Assembly: GCA_012728155.1 (NCBI GenBank)
Contig: JAAYFR010000252.1
Coordinates: forward strand, 1 to 24,004
DNA: 24,004 nt
Reading direction: 5' to 3'
Origin: Bacteroidales bacterium
Lineage (GTDB): Bacteria; Bacteroidota; Bacteroidia; Bacteroidales; Dysgonomonadaceae
In this document: one piece after another, positions 7,504 through 16,667 of the stretch
Layout of the letters: the number at the start of each line of letters is the position of its first letter
Position numbering within the stretch: position 1 is the first letter of the stretch
Position numbers and translations under genes: made by a program
Notes under the pieces: model-generated
Told to the model about the DNA's origin: nothing
Database searches by the model: none
The model's input: the letters and a program-made list of their open reading frames with translations, nothing else

Positions 7504-10161
7504 ATGAAGCAATTTTTACTTTTTGGGTTGAGTTATATTATAATAATGACAAGTTTGCAGGCACAACAGCTTAGTGGTGTCATTGTCAATAAAAAAGGGG
7601 AACCTATTCCCAATTCAACCCTCTATATTTATGAAATTGCGAAAGGAATCGCCGCCGATAACCGCGGAGAATTTCAAACGGTACTTACACCAGGCAGCTA
7701 CACCTGTGAATTTCGTTCTCTCGGTTATGAAAGTAAAAAGAATACTATTTTGATGGGAAAGGAGAATCAGACGATCCGTGTGGAACTCCAGGAGAGATCC
7801 TATATGCTCAAAGAGGTGGTGGTATATGCCACGAAGAGCAATGAAGATCCCGCCTATCGTATCATGCGAAAAGCAATCGCTCATGCCCCTTATTACCGTT
7901 ACCAGGTAAAAGAATATCGGTCGGAAGCCTATATAAAGGGGAGTCTGACCATTGAGAAGATACCGGGAATTTTCAAACGTTCCATGAAAGTCAACGACAA
8001 CGATTTCGACATCAGCTCCTTGATAGGCAAACCGATGGTAATGGAATCCAAGAGTAATATCCATTTCACATCACCTGAAAACTACCAACAAGAGGTGATC
8101 GCACTGAAAAGCTCGATTCCCAAAGAATTCAATGTAGACAAAGGATTGAGCATCATGACCTCGAGTATCTACAACAGCAAATTAAACGGCAGGATATCTC
8201 CGCTTGCTCCCGATGCTTTCAGGTTTTATGATTTTAAACTGGAGAATGTGGCGTATCAACCCGACCAAATAATCAACAAAATCAGGGTGATACCCAAAAA
8301 GAAAAATCCCAATCTTTTCTCAGGTTATCTCTATGTCCTTGAGAACAGTTGGAACCTCTATATCGCCGATCTGGTCACCAGTGAATTGGGAACCACCATG
8401 CATTTCCACATCAATTATCACCAAGTGCAACCGTCGGTCTACTTGCCCACCACCTACGATGTGAGCATGACAATGAACACGATGGGTATAAAAGGAGCAG
8501 GAAATTATTATGCATCCATCAAATACAATTCAGTAGCGGTGGATGACAAAAGAGCCCCACAGAGTGTGAATCCAACTACCTCTCAAAACGAGTCTGAAGG
8601 AGAGAAGAAATTAACTGCCGGAAAACAAAAAATCGCAGATGAATTAGAGAAGTTATCACAGAAGGAAGATCTTTCCACCAAAGAGGCCTACAAGATGTCG
8701 AAACTGATGCATCAGATGGAGGAACCGGAAGAGCTGAAAGAGCAACGGAAATCACTTGAGATAAAAGATATTGAAAGGGTAAAGATGAAAGTGGATACGC
8801 TTGCCTGGAAGAGAGATTCCAGCTTCTGGACACATGCGCGCGAGCTGCCACTCCGGGCAGAGGAGCTGAGAAGTTATCAGGTGAGGGATTCGTTGTCGGG
8901 TGACAAACCCGATAGTGAAACAGCTGGAAGCAGGAATGCGGTAATACTTTCAATCGACGAAAATCCGAAAACAGTGTTCGGAAAGGTCACACAGGGAGGG
9001 GTTTGGAAAATGGATTCCGATCTTTCACTTCGTTATGGGGGATTTGTGGGAGGATTGAAAGAGTACAATTTCATCGACGGATTTTGGCTGGGGCAGACAC
9101 TCTCTTTCAATTGGGCAATTGATAAAAACCGGTATTTCTCGGTTTCACCATCGCTCTATTACACCACAGCGCGAAAAGAATGGTTGTGGCATATTGCCAC
9201 CTCATTGGATTATGCACCCCTCTCTCTCGGCAAGATTCATTTCTCCACGGCACATACCTCCCGTGATGTGAACAGCGAAAATGGTGAGTCGAGATTGATG
9301 AATACGCTCACCTCCATCGACCTGGGACAGAACTTCATCCGATTTTACGATAGTCGCTACGTCAAAGCCGACCATCATATCGATATCGCCAATGGATTAC
9401 ATTTATATACTGGAGGTGAAATAGATAAACGATCTCCACTACATAACCACACCTCGTTTAATTTTCTCGGAAAAGAAATTGCTGAGAATATTCCATCCGA
9501 TCCGGCTTTATATCCGAATCATACGGCGACCAATATCACCTTTGAACTCTCTTACACACCTCGCTACCGTTACCGGATACGGGATGGTAAGAAATGGTAT
9601 GTCAGCACTACATATCCTACTTTTTCAGTGGAATACAGAAAAGGAGTCAATCTTTTTGCTGACAATCCAGCACCACTCTATGACCGAATTTCCGGATCTA
9701 TCTCTCAAAACATCAAAATCTCACCCTTTGAAGGGATCGATTATCTTTTCTCAGGCGGCACATTTTTATCATCCGAGAGATTATACCTGAACGATCTCAA
9801 ATATTTCAGGAATAACCAGATTTTTTTCACCGCATCCGATTTTAACCGTAGTTTCAACCTGCTTGATCGCTATACCACATCCGGAAAATGGTGGATGGAA
9901 GGGCATCTAAACTATCAGTCGCAATATCTCTTTTTGAAAAATCTACCCTTTCTACAGCGTTTTTCATTCGATGAAGCAGTTCATTTACATGGATTATCCA
10001 CCGAAAACAAAAAATTCTATCTGGAAGGTGGCTATTCGATAGGATTTCTTGGATTGAGCAGGGTAGGTATCTTCACCGCACTTACCGATAAAAAGTTCGA
10101 TCGTTTCGGTATAAGGTTAAGCTATCCATTATGGGATTTAATAGAGAGTCCACTTCGATAG
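7504..10161 (+). CDS. DUF5686 and carboxypeptidase-regulatory-like outer membrane protein
   Basis: The ATG at 7504 gives 885 residues and a typical signal peptide (MKQFLLFGLSYIIIM, cleaved after an LQA). The frame extends 32 codons further upstream, but those residues look non-coding. Residues about 21-95 form a CarboxypepD_reg-like beta-sandwich (GVIVNKKGEPIPNSTLYI, then ADNRGEF and an SLGYES motif), common at the N-terminus of Bacteroidota surface proteins. A large DUF5686 region follows, interrupted by a charged Lys/Glu-rich, probably coiled-coil segment at about 345-440. The C-terminal half is rich in alternating aromatic beta strands as in an outer-membrane barrel. It ends in SPLR rather than the usual terminal Phe. 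Divergent from the DUF3857 pair and convergent with recG at 18 bases. No molecular function is known for DUF5686. Confidence 0.85.
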   Translation: MKQFLLFGLSYIIIMTSLQAQQLSGVIVNKKGEPIPNSTLYIYEIAKGIAADNRGEFQTVLTPGSYTCEFRSLGYESKKNTILMGKENQTIRVELQERSYMLKEVVVYATKSNEDPAYRIMRKAIAHAPYYRYQVKEYRSEAYIKGSLTIEKIPGIFKRSMKVNDNDFDISSLIGKPMVMESKSNIHFTSPENYQQEVIALKSSIPKEFNVDKGLSIMTSSIYNSKLNGRISPLAPDAFRFYDFKLENVAYQPDQIINKIRVIPKKKNPNLFSGYLYVLENSWNLYIADLVTSELGTTMHFHINYHQVQPSVYLPTTYDVSMTMNTMGIKGAGNYYASIKYNSVAVDDKRAPQSVNPTTSQNESEGEKKLTAGKQKIADELEKLSQKEDLSTKEAYKMSKLMHQMEEPEELKEQRKSLEIKDIERVKMKVDTLAWKRDSSFWTHARELPLRAEELRSYQVRDSLSGDKPDSETAGSRNAVILSIDENPKTVFGKVTQGGVWKMDSDLSLRYGGFVGGLKEYNFIDGFWLGQTLSFNWAIDKNRYFSVSPSLYYTTARKEWLWHIATSLDYAPLSLGKIHFSTAHTSRDVNSENGESRLMNTLTSIDLGQNFIRFYDSRYVKADHHIDIANGLHLYTGGEIDKRSPLHNHTSFNFLGKEIAENIPSDPALYPNHTATNITFELSYTPRYRYRIRDGKKWYVSTTYPTFSVEYRKGVNLFADNPAPLYDRISGSISQNIKISPFEGIDYLFSGGTFLSSERLYLNDLKYFRNNQIFFTASDFNRSFNLLDRYTTSGKWWMEGHLNYQSQYLFLKNLPFLQRFSFDEAVHLHGLSTENKKFYLEGGYSIGFLGLSRVGIFTALTDKKFDRFGIRLSYPLWDLIESPLR

Positions 10162-10179
10162 GAACACTGATAATCATTT

Positions 10180-12273
10180 TTAACTGATCCGTCCCCATTC
10201 ATAGCGGTTACCGCCCAAGCGGGCCAATTGTTGTTTTAAGATGAGATGTTCAGGCTGTTCCAGTTGAGGGTCCCTCTCAATTAACTCTTCCGCAATCTCA
10301 CGGGCACGGTAAAGAATAGTGCTATCCTTCACCAGATCAGCAATCCTCAGGTCAAAGGGTATGCCACTCTGTTGGGTCCCTTCCAGGTCGCCCGGGCCAC
10401 GCAGCTTCAAATCGGCCTCAGCAATAACAAATCCGTCGTTGCTCTCAGTCATGATCTCCATCCGTTTACGGGTATCGGAAGAGATTTCATAAGGGGTGAT
10501 CAATACGCAGTAAGACTGATCAGCTCCCCGCCCCACCCGTCCACGCAACTGATGCAACTGGGAAAGGCCAAACCGCTGCGCGCTTTCAATCACCATCACA
10601 CTGGCATTGGGCACATTCACCCCTACCTCTATGACGGTAGTCGATACCATGATTTGTACTTCATTGGCTACAAATTGATGCATCACTTCATCCTTTTCGG
10701 CAGGCTTCATCCGACCATGCATCTTGCAAATATTGAATTCAGGAAACGCCTCTTTGATATGCTGATAACCCTCTTCAAGATTTTTAAGATCCAATTTTTC
10801 ACTCTCTTCAATCAAGGGATAGACGATATAAGCCTGTCGCCCTGCACGGATCTGCTCCCGGATAAACTGGTAAAGTGCACCCCGTTTTTGATCATACCGG
10901 TGAAGCGTCTGCACCGGCTTCCTACCCGGCGGTAATTCGTCGATCACCGACAGGTCCAGATCGCCATAGACCGTCATCGCCAGGGTACGTGGAATAGGAG
11001 TGGCGGTCATCACCAGCACATGCGGCGGCTGGTTATTTTTTGTCCATAACTTGGCTCGTTGCGCTACCCCGAAACGGTGCTGCTCATCAATTACCACAAA
11101 GCCGAGATTCCGGAACTGCACAGTATCTTCAATCAGAGCATGGGTACCAATCAGTATATCGATCTCACCCGACTGCAGACCGGCATGGATCCTCTCCCGC
11201 TCCTTCTTCTTTGTGGAGCCTGTCAGCAACTCCACTTTCAGATCCATTCCCGACAGCATCTGAGTGAATGTCTCAAGATGCTGCGATGCCAGGATTTCAG
11301 TGGGTGCCATCAGGCAAGACTGGTAACCATTGTCGAGTGCTATCAGCATACACATGACCGCCACCAGCGTCTTGCCACTTCCTACGTCTCCTTGCAACAG
11401 ACGGTTCATTTGCTTTCCCAATGCGGTATCTTTCCTGATCTCTTTGATCACCCGCTTCTGTGCGTTGGTCAGAGGAAATGGAAGTTTCTGCCTATAAAAT
11501 GAATTGAGATGGTCTCCCACCTTCTTGAAGATAAATCCGTTCAGTTTCCCTTTTCTTTCCGCCGAATAGCGGACAATATTAAGCTGGATATAAAAAAGCT
11601 CTTCAAATTTCAGGCGAAACTCCGCATCACGCAGCAAATGGGCAGATTTAGGAAAGTGAATATTTTCAATTGCGTCATGGAACGGCATCACTCTTGCCTC
11701 TTTCATCACATCAGAAGAGAGCGTTTCCGGAAGTGGCTCCTTGACCAGTCCGAAAGCATTCTCGATGATCTTCTGCATCGCTTTGGAGTTGAGATAATGG
11801 TTTTTCATCTTCTCCGTGGTACTGTACATCGCCATCAATCCTTCCGGTCGGTCCGCCTCATTCATAAAAGGATCAAGTTCGGGATGGGCGATATTCCACT
11901 TGTTATTGAACAAAGTAGGCTTACCAAACAGCACATATTCCTGACCCACTTTGTATTTTCCCTCAATAAACCGTATTCCCTGAAACCAGATCAGATCAAC
12001 AAATCCGGTCCCATCGGTAAAATGTGCCACTAACCGTCTTCGACGACCTTCCCCAAAAGATTCAAAGGCGGTGATCCTTCCCTTCAGTTGGATATAGGCC
12101 ATTGAATTATCGATCTCATGGATATAATAGATTCTGCTTCTGTCGATATAGCGATAGGGATACCATCTCAACAGGTCACCCACCGTAAAGAGATTAATCT
12201 CCTTCTTGAGAATATCGGCTCTTTTAGGTCCAATACCGGGAACAAATTGTATTTCAGTCTGTAAGATGCTCAC
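10180..12273 (-). CDS. recG: ATP-dependent DNA helicase RecG
   Basis: RecG unwinds and regresses stalled replication forks and branch-migrates Holliday junctions. The 697-residue length is normal for the family. The N-terminal part has the wedge/OB domain that grips branched DNA. Helicase motifs are visible: Walker A GDVGSGKT (295-302), DEQH (396-399) with FGVAQR after it, TATPIPRT (423-430) and the motif VI region QLRGRVGRG (575-583). The start is GTG: an in-frame TAA lies two codons upstream and the next internal Met (residue 58) would remove conserved N-terminal sequence. Fifteen bases separate it from the upstream glyA stop, so the two are probably one transcript. Confidence 0.96.
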   Translation of the reverse strand: MSILQTEIQFVPGIGPKRADILKKEINLFTVGDLLRWYPYRYIDRSRIYYIHEIDNSMAYIQLKGRITAFESFGEGRRRRLVAHFTDGTGFVDLIWFQGIRFIEGKYKVGQEYVLFGKPTLFNNKWNIAHPELDPFMNEADRPEGLMAMYSTTEKMKNHYLNSKAMQKIIENAFGLVKEPLPETLSSDVMKEARVMPFHDAIENIHFPKSAHLLRDAEFRLKFEELFYIQLNIVRYSAERKGKLNGFIFKKVGDHLNSFYRQKLPFPLTNAQKRVIKEIRKDTALGKQMNRLLQGDVGSGKTLVAVMCMLIALDNGYQSCLMAPTEILASQHLETFTQMLSGMDLKVELLTGSTKKKERERIHAGLQSGEIDILIGTHALIEDTVQFRNLGFVVIDEQHRFGVAQRAKLWTKNNQPPHVLVMTATPIPRTLAMTVYGDLDLSVIDELPPGRKPVQTLHRYDQKRGALYQFIREQIRAGRQAYIVYPLIEESEKLDLKNLEEGYQHIKEAFPEFNICKMHGRMKPAEKDEVMHQFVANEVQIMVSTTVIEVGVNVPNASVMVIESAQRFGLSQLHQLRGRVGRGADQSYCVLITPYEISSDTRKRMEIMTESNDGFVIAEADLKLRGPGDLEGTQQSGIPFDLRIADLVKDSTILYRAREIAEELIERDPQLEQPEHLILKQQLARLGGNRYEWGRIS

Positions 12274-12288
12274 TTTTTAATTTTATGA

Positions 12289-13569
12289 CTACCAGCCAAA
12301 CAGCGGGAACTCCCGCATGGTAGCATTCACTTTTTCACGAACTGCAGCGATAGTTGCGTCATTGGCCGGATTCGAAAGAACGGTATCTACCATCTCTACA
12401 ATCTCCTCCATCAACTCTTCTTTTGCACCACGAGTAGTAATGGCAGGTGTGCCAAAGCGCAATCCCGATGTCTGAAAAGGAGAACGGCTGTCGAAAGGCA
12501 CCATATTTTTGTTGACGGTGATATCTGCTTGTACCAACGCATTCTCTCCCTCTTTACCAGTAAGATTGGGGAATTTAGTACGTAAATCTACCAGAATAAG
12601 ATGATTGTCCGTCCCTCCGGAAGTCACCTTATACCCCTTATCGATAAAAGCTTGTGCCATCCGGGCAGCATTCTTTTTCACCTGTCCCTGATAGCTCCTA
12701 TAATCGGGTTGCAATGCTTCATAGAATGAAACAGCTTTTGCCGCAATCACATGCTCCAACGGCCCCCCCTGCATACCGGGGAATACAGCTGAATCGAGCA
12801 TGGCCGACATCATCTTCACCTCTCCTTTAGGAGTGGTAACACCCCATGGATTCTCAAAATCTTCTCCCATCAGAATTATACCACCCCGTGGCCCACGCAG
12901 GGTTTTATGCGTAGTGGAGGTGACGATATGGGCAAACTTCACTGGGTTATCAAGCAATCCGGCAGCAATCAATCCGGCAGGATGCGCCATATCCACCATA
13001 AAAATGGCTCCGATCTCATCGGCCACTCTACGGATACGGGCATAATCCCACTCTCGCGAATAGGCAGATGCTCCTGCAATGATCAGCTTGGGCCTTTCCC
13101 GATATGCCACCTCTTCCAATTGGTCGTAATCGATCTGCTGATTCTCTTCACGCACATTATATTCCAGTGGCTGGAACATCAATCCCGAAAAATTGACCGG
13201 TGATCCGTGTGTCAAGTGCCCTCCATGCGACAGATTCAATCCGAGGAACTTATCACCTGCCTTCAAACAGGCCAGGAATACTGCTCCATTTGCCTGAGCG
13301 CCTGAATGAGGTTGCACATTGGCCCATTCGGCACCAAACAACTCTTTCAACCGATCAATTGCCAGCTGTTCACTCAAGTCCACCACTTCACATCCGCCAT
13401 AATAGCGCCTTCCAGGATATCCCTCTGCGTATTTATTGGTCAACACCGATCCCATCGCCTGCATCACTTGATCGCTCACGAAATTTTCGGAGGCAATCAG
13501 TTCAATACCTTTCAATTGTCGCTCACGCTCTTTCCCAATAATTTCCGCGATCTGCCTATCTTGAGTCAT
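12289..13569 (-). CDS. glyA: Serine hydroxymethyltransferase
   Basis: GlyA is a cytoplasmic pyridoxal-phosphate enzyme. It interconverts serine and glycine while charging tetrahydrofolate with a one-carbon unit. The 426-residue length is standard. The PLP lysine is Lys222 in TSTTHKTLRGPRGG. The N-terminal ELIASENF and YPGRRYYGG segments and the HSGAQAN substrate loop are all present, and no key residue is missing. It is the first gene of a likely glyA-recG operon, with a -7 box at 13598-13605. The divergent neighbour is GDP-fucose synthase. Confidence 0.97.
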   Translation of the reverse strand: MTQDRQIAEIIGKERERQLKGIELIASENFVSDQVMQAMGSVLTNKYAEGYPGRRYYGGCEVVDLSEQLAIDRLKELFGAEWANVQPHSGAQANGAVFLACLKAGDKFLGLNLSHGGHLTHGSPVNFSGLMFQPLEYNVREENQQIDYDQLEEVAYRERPKLIIAGASAYSREWDYARIRRVADEIGAIFMVDMAHPAGLIAAGLLDNPVKFAHIVTSTTHKTLRGPRGGIILMGEDFENPWGVTTPKGEVKMMSAMLDSAVFPGMQGGPLEHVIAAKAVSFYEALQPDYRSYQGQVKKNAARMAQAFIDKGYKVTSGGTDNHLILVDLRTKFPNLTGKEGENALVQADITVNKNMVPFDSRSPFQTSGLRFGTPAITTRGAKEELMEEIVEMVDTVLSNPANDATIAAVREKVNATMREFPLFGW

Positions 13570-13597
13570 TACAATTTGTTTTAATGTGATTAAGCTG

Positions 13598-13605
13598 CAA
13601 AACTA
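13598..13605 (-). promoter_or_regulatory. Putative -7 box of glyA
   Basis: The minus strand reads TAGTTTTG, a full match to TAnnTTTG, 28 bases before the glyA ATG. No TTTG is visible at the -33 distance. The spacing to the start codon agrees with other candidate promoters in the window. Confidence 0.42.
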
Positions 13606-13733
13606 TACAAAAAAGTCGAGATTTTTTACCCATTGGAGTTAAAACAAAAAAGAATTCGAAGAGAAAAGGGCTCAAACAGCTGACAGTGAAAAGAAAACTA
13701 TCAGATGAGAGCAGTAAAATTGAATTAACTCGC

Positions 13734-13741
13734 TATATTTG
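13734..13741 (+). promoter_or_regulatory. Putative -7 box of GDP-fucose synthase gene
   Basis: TATATTTG matches the Bacteroidetes -7 consensus exactly and lies 33 bases before the ATG at 13775. The -33 element is not recognisable. The 205-base gap between the divergent glyA and fcl genes thus holds one box for each direction. Confidence 0.45.
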
Positions 13742-13774
13742 TAATTTAGTGGTGCTGATAAAATTTCTTTTGTC

Positions 13775-14860
13775 ATGAATAAAAACAGTAAGATATATGT
13801 CGCCGGCCATCGCGGATTGGTGGGATCGGCTATCTGGCGAAACCTGCAGTCGAAAGGATACCTCAATCTGATCGGCCAATCACATCAAGAATTGGATTTG
13901 ATGGATGCCGCATCCGTAAGCTCTTTTTTTGATAGAGAAAAGCCTGAGTATGTAATTCTTGCAGCGGCACATGTAGGAGGTATTATCGCCAACAACACCT
14001 ACCGGGCCGACTTTATCTACCGTAACCTACAAATCCAGAACAACGTCATAGGTGAGAGTTTCCGCCATCATGTAAAGAAACTGCTCTTCCTCGGCAGCAG
14101 CTGTATCTATCCTCGTGAAGCGTCTCAGCCGATATCGGAAGAGGCATTACTCACCGGACCGTTAGAATACACCAATGAGCCATACGCCATCGCCAAAATC
14201 GCAGGACTCAAAATGTGCGAAAGTTTCAATATCCAATATGGCACCAACTATATCGCAGTGATGCCTACAAACCTCTATGGGCCCTACGATAATTTCGACC
14301 TGGAGAAGAGCCATGTACTTCCTGCCATAATGCGCAAAGTTCATCTGGCTAAAGCAGTGATGAGCGATGATTGGGCAGCCGTCAGGGAAGATCTCAACCG
14401 ACGGCCGATAGAGGCCGTTTCGGGTAGCTCCACGCAACAGGATATAGAGAGCAAACTCCGGAAGTATGGCATCCACAACGGTCGGCTTGAATTATGGGGG
14501 AGCGGAAAACCATTGCGGGAATTCCTCTGGAGTGAAGATATGGCCGACGCATCTGTCTACATCATGGAGAATATAAACTTCTCTGATCTGTCAAGAGGAA
14601 AAACTGAAATCAGGAATTGTCATATCAATATCGGAACAGGAAAAGAGATCAGCATACATGATTTGGCAAGATTGATTAAAAAAAGCATCGGATATGATGG
14701 CGAAATCTCATTCGACAGCGCCAAACCTGATGGAACTCTGAGAAAGCTGACAGATGTCTCCAAGTTAATCGCACTGGGATGGAAACACAGTGTCGAGGTA
14801 GATGAAGGTGTGAAGAGGCTCTACCAATGGTATATTGGTGATGCTTCCCATTTTAAATAA
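13775..14860 (+). CDS. fcl: GDP-L-fucose synthase
   Basis: This short-chain dehydrogenase epimerises and reduces GDP-4-keto-6-deoxy-mannose to GDP-L-fucose with NADPH, supplying fucose for surface glycans. In its 361 residues the Rossmann loop is GHRGLVGS (11-18), the catalytic Ser lies in LGSSCIYP (about 107-113), and the YxxxK pair is Tyr137 and Lys141. It is longer than the E. coli enzyme (321) because of an insertion of roughly 30-40 residues at about 190-225 (charged, with REDLNRRP), an insertion I associate with Bacteroidota homologues. The usual partner gmd, which makes its substrate, is not in the window. The gene stands alone on the plus strand, convergent with rfbB at 41 bases. Confidence 0.93.
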   Translation: MNKNSKIYVAGHRGLVGSAIWRNLQSKGYLNLIGQSHQELDLMDAASVSSFFDREKPEYVILAAAHVGGIIANNTYRADFIYRNLQIQNNVIGESFRHHVKKLLFLGSSCIYPREASQPISEEALLTGPLEYTNEPYAIAKIAGLKMCESFNIQYGTNYIAVMPTNLYGPYDNFDLEKSHVLPAIMRKVHLAKAVMSDDWAAVREDLNRRPIEAVSGSSTQQDIESKLRKYGIHNGRLELWGSGKPLREFLWSEDMADASVYIMENINFSDLSRGKTEIRNCHINIGTGKEISIHDLARLIKKSIGYDGEISFDSAKPDGTLRKLTDVSKLIALGWKHSVEVDEGVKRLYQWYIGDASHFK

Positions 14861-14901
14861 TCCCAATCTCCTCTTCTGCACTGCCGGATATGGGAGAGAA
14901 G

Positions 14902-15939
14902 TCAGCACCTTTGATAGGCACCGCTGGCAATATTATCGAGCCACTCCTGGTTGTCGATATACCACTTGACAGTCTTTTCGATTCCTTCTTCAAACTGCAG
15001 AGAAGGCTCCCAACCCAGCTCATTCTTGATCTTTGAAGCATCGATAGCGTACCGCAAATCATGTCCTGCACGATCGGTGACATAAGTAATCAACTTCTCC
15101 GACGCGCCCTCTTCACGGCCTAACAAACGATCCACCGTTTTAATGATTACACGAATCAGATCTATATTTGTCCATTCGTTGAAACCACCAACATTATAGG
15201 TATCTCCCACCTTTCCCTTGTGGAAAATTAGATCGATGGCACGAGCGTGATCATCCACATAGAGCCAATCTCTCACGTTCTCTCCCTTTCCATATACTGG
15301 TAATGGTTTATTTTGACGTATATTATGGATAAACAACGGAATCAGTTTCTCAGGGAACTGGTTTGGTCCATAGTTGTTGGAGCAATTAGAGATAACTGTC
15401 GGCAAACCGTATGTGTCGTGATAAGCCCTGACGAAGTGATCGGACGACGCTTTTGATGCGGAATAGGGGCTATGCGGGTCATAACGGGTCTCTTCCGTGA
15501 AGAGGCTCTCATCGAATTCCAGCGCTCCGTACACCTCATCGGTCGACACATGATAAAAGAGTTTCCCCTCATAGGCGCCCTGCCAATGTGCTTTCGCTGC
15601 TTGCAACAGGTTAAGCGTTCCCATCACATTGGTCCGGGCAAAGGAGAAAGGGTCGGTAATGGAACGATCGACATGGCTCTCGGCAGCCAGGTGGATCACA
15701 TTATCAATTTTGAAGTCGGTAAATACCTTTTTCATCTTTTCAAAATCACAGATGTCCTCTTTCAAGAAGCTATAATTGGATTTGCTCTCTATATCTTTCA
15801 GATTAGCAAGATTTCCCGCATAGGTCAGCTTATCGAGGTTGATAATCTGATAATCGGGATATTGATTGACAAACAATCGTACTACATGGGAGCCAATAAA
15901 ACCGGCACCGCCTGTGATCAGGATATTTTTTTTTGCCAT
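14902..15939 (-). CDS. rfbB: dTDP-glucose 4,6-dehydratase
   Basis: RmlB/RfbB converts dTDP-glucose to dTDP-4-keto-6-deoxy-glucose, the second step of the dTDP-rhamnose pathway. Starting at the ATG at 15939 gives 345 residues beginning MAKKNILITGGAGFIGSH, with the NAD-binding GGAGFIG motif near the N-terminus as in the family. The open frame extends 23 codons further but that part is not family-like. Catalytic residues are seen in STDEVYG (Thr133, Asp134, Glu135) and YSASK (Tyr159, Lys163). It is separated from rfbC by 131 bases rather than by the rfbD gene common in this type of cluster. A small CCCC-ATTC-GGGG inverted repeat (15955-15966) sits just before the start. Confidence 0.95.
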   Translation of the reverse strand: MAKKNILITGGAGFIGSHVVRLFVNQYPDYQIINLDKLTYAGNLANLKDIESKSNYSFLKEDICDFEKMKKVFTDFKIDNVIHLAAESHVDRSITDPFSFARTNVMGTLNLLQAAKAHWQGAYEGKLFYHVSTDEVYGALEFDESLFTEETRYDPHSPYSASKASSDHFVRAYHDTYGLPTVISNCSNNYGPNQFPEKLIPLFIHNIRQNKPLPVYGKGENVRDWLYVDDHARAIDLIFHKGKVGDTYNVGGFNEWTNIDLIRVIIKTVDRLLGREEGASEKLITYVTDRAGHDLRYAIDASKIKNELGWEPSLQFEEGIEKTVKWYIDNQEWLDNIASGAYQRC

Positions 15940-16070
15940 GATTGAGTTATTCTTCCCCATTCGGGGTATTAAACATGCCCTATTTATACTATGACCCAAG
16001 TTCCACATGTCGTATGATTGGTATTAAAACGCACATCACAATTAAAATGCGAAAGCTGAGTAAAAAGATG

Positions 16071-16601
16071 TCAACCAAAAAGTGGGTTCCTCCTGTCTTT
16101 TTCCGAAAGGATAATATCCTCGGAAGCCAAATGCCAGTCAATATCAAGTTGCGGATCATTCCAAAGAATTGCACCCTCATAATCGGGTGCATAATAATTA
16201 TCACATTTATATTGAAAAATGGTCCCATCTTCCAATACCGCATAACCATGGGCAAAACCACGGGGAATAAAGAGTTGCCGTTTGTTTTCTGCAGAGAGCT
16301 CTATCGAAAAATGTCTCCCATAGGTAGGAGAATCCTTACGAATATCAACAATCACATCCAACACCTTACCCTTCACCACCCGTACCAGTTTGGCCTGTGC
16401 ATAAGGTGGTTTTTGAAAATGTAACCCCCGTACAACTCCATATCCCGACAGGCTCTCATTATCTTGTACAAAACCGATTTTCCCCACTTTCTCTTCAAAT
16501 TCTCTTAGAGAAAACGATTCAAAAAAATAGCCCCGTTCATCGCCAAACACCGTCGGTTCTACAATCACAACTCCTTCTATCTCTGTTTGTATAATATGCA
16601 T
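16071..16601 (-). CDS. rfbC: dTDP-4-dehydrorhamnose 3,5-epimerase
   Basis: RmlC/RfbC epimerises dTDP-4-keto-6-deoxy-glucose at C3 and C5. The 176-residue length is normal for this cupin. The catalytic His is His61 in VVRGLHFQ, and the second conserved motif is FIPRGFAHGY (111-120). The N-terminal GDERGYFFESF is also typical. It lies 66 bases downstream of rfbA and is probably co-transcribed with it. Complete, with no unusual residues seen. Confidence 0.95.
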   Translation of the reverse strand: MHIIQTEIEGVVIVEPTVFGDERGYFFESFSLREFEEKVGKIGFVQDNESLSGYGVVRGLHFQKPPYAQAKLVRVVKGKVLDVIVDIRKDSPTYGRHFSIELSAENKRQLFIPRGFAHGYAVLEDGTIFQYKCDNYYAPDYEGAILWNDPQLDIDWHLASEDIILSEKDRRNPLFG

Positions 16602-16667
16602 CTTTATCCCGTCGGTTTAAAACTTAATAGTAAAAATTCAAATTTTCAAGTCATCTTCTCTGCTTCA

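Noticed and set aside
14861..14901. Terminator between convergent fcl and rfbB
   Set aside because: Only a 5-base imperfect pairing (TCTCC/GGAGA) with a long loop was found, and no T-run.
15989..16261. 90-residue hydrophobic minus-strand frame over rfbC and the gap
   Set aside because: It overlaps most of rfbC in another frame; its hydrophobic tail arises from AT-rich DNA and it has no independent support.
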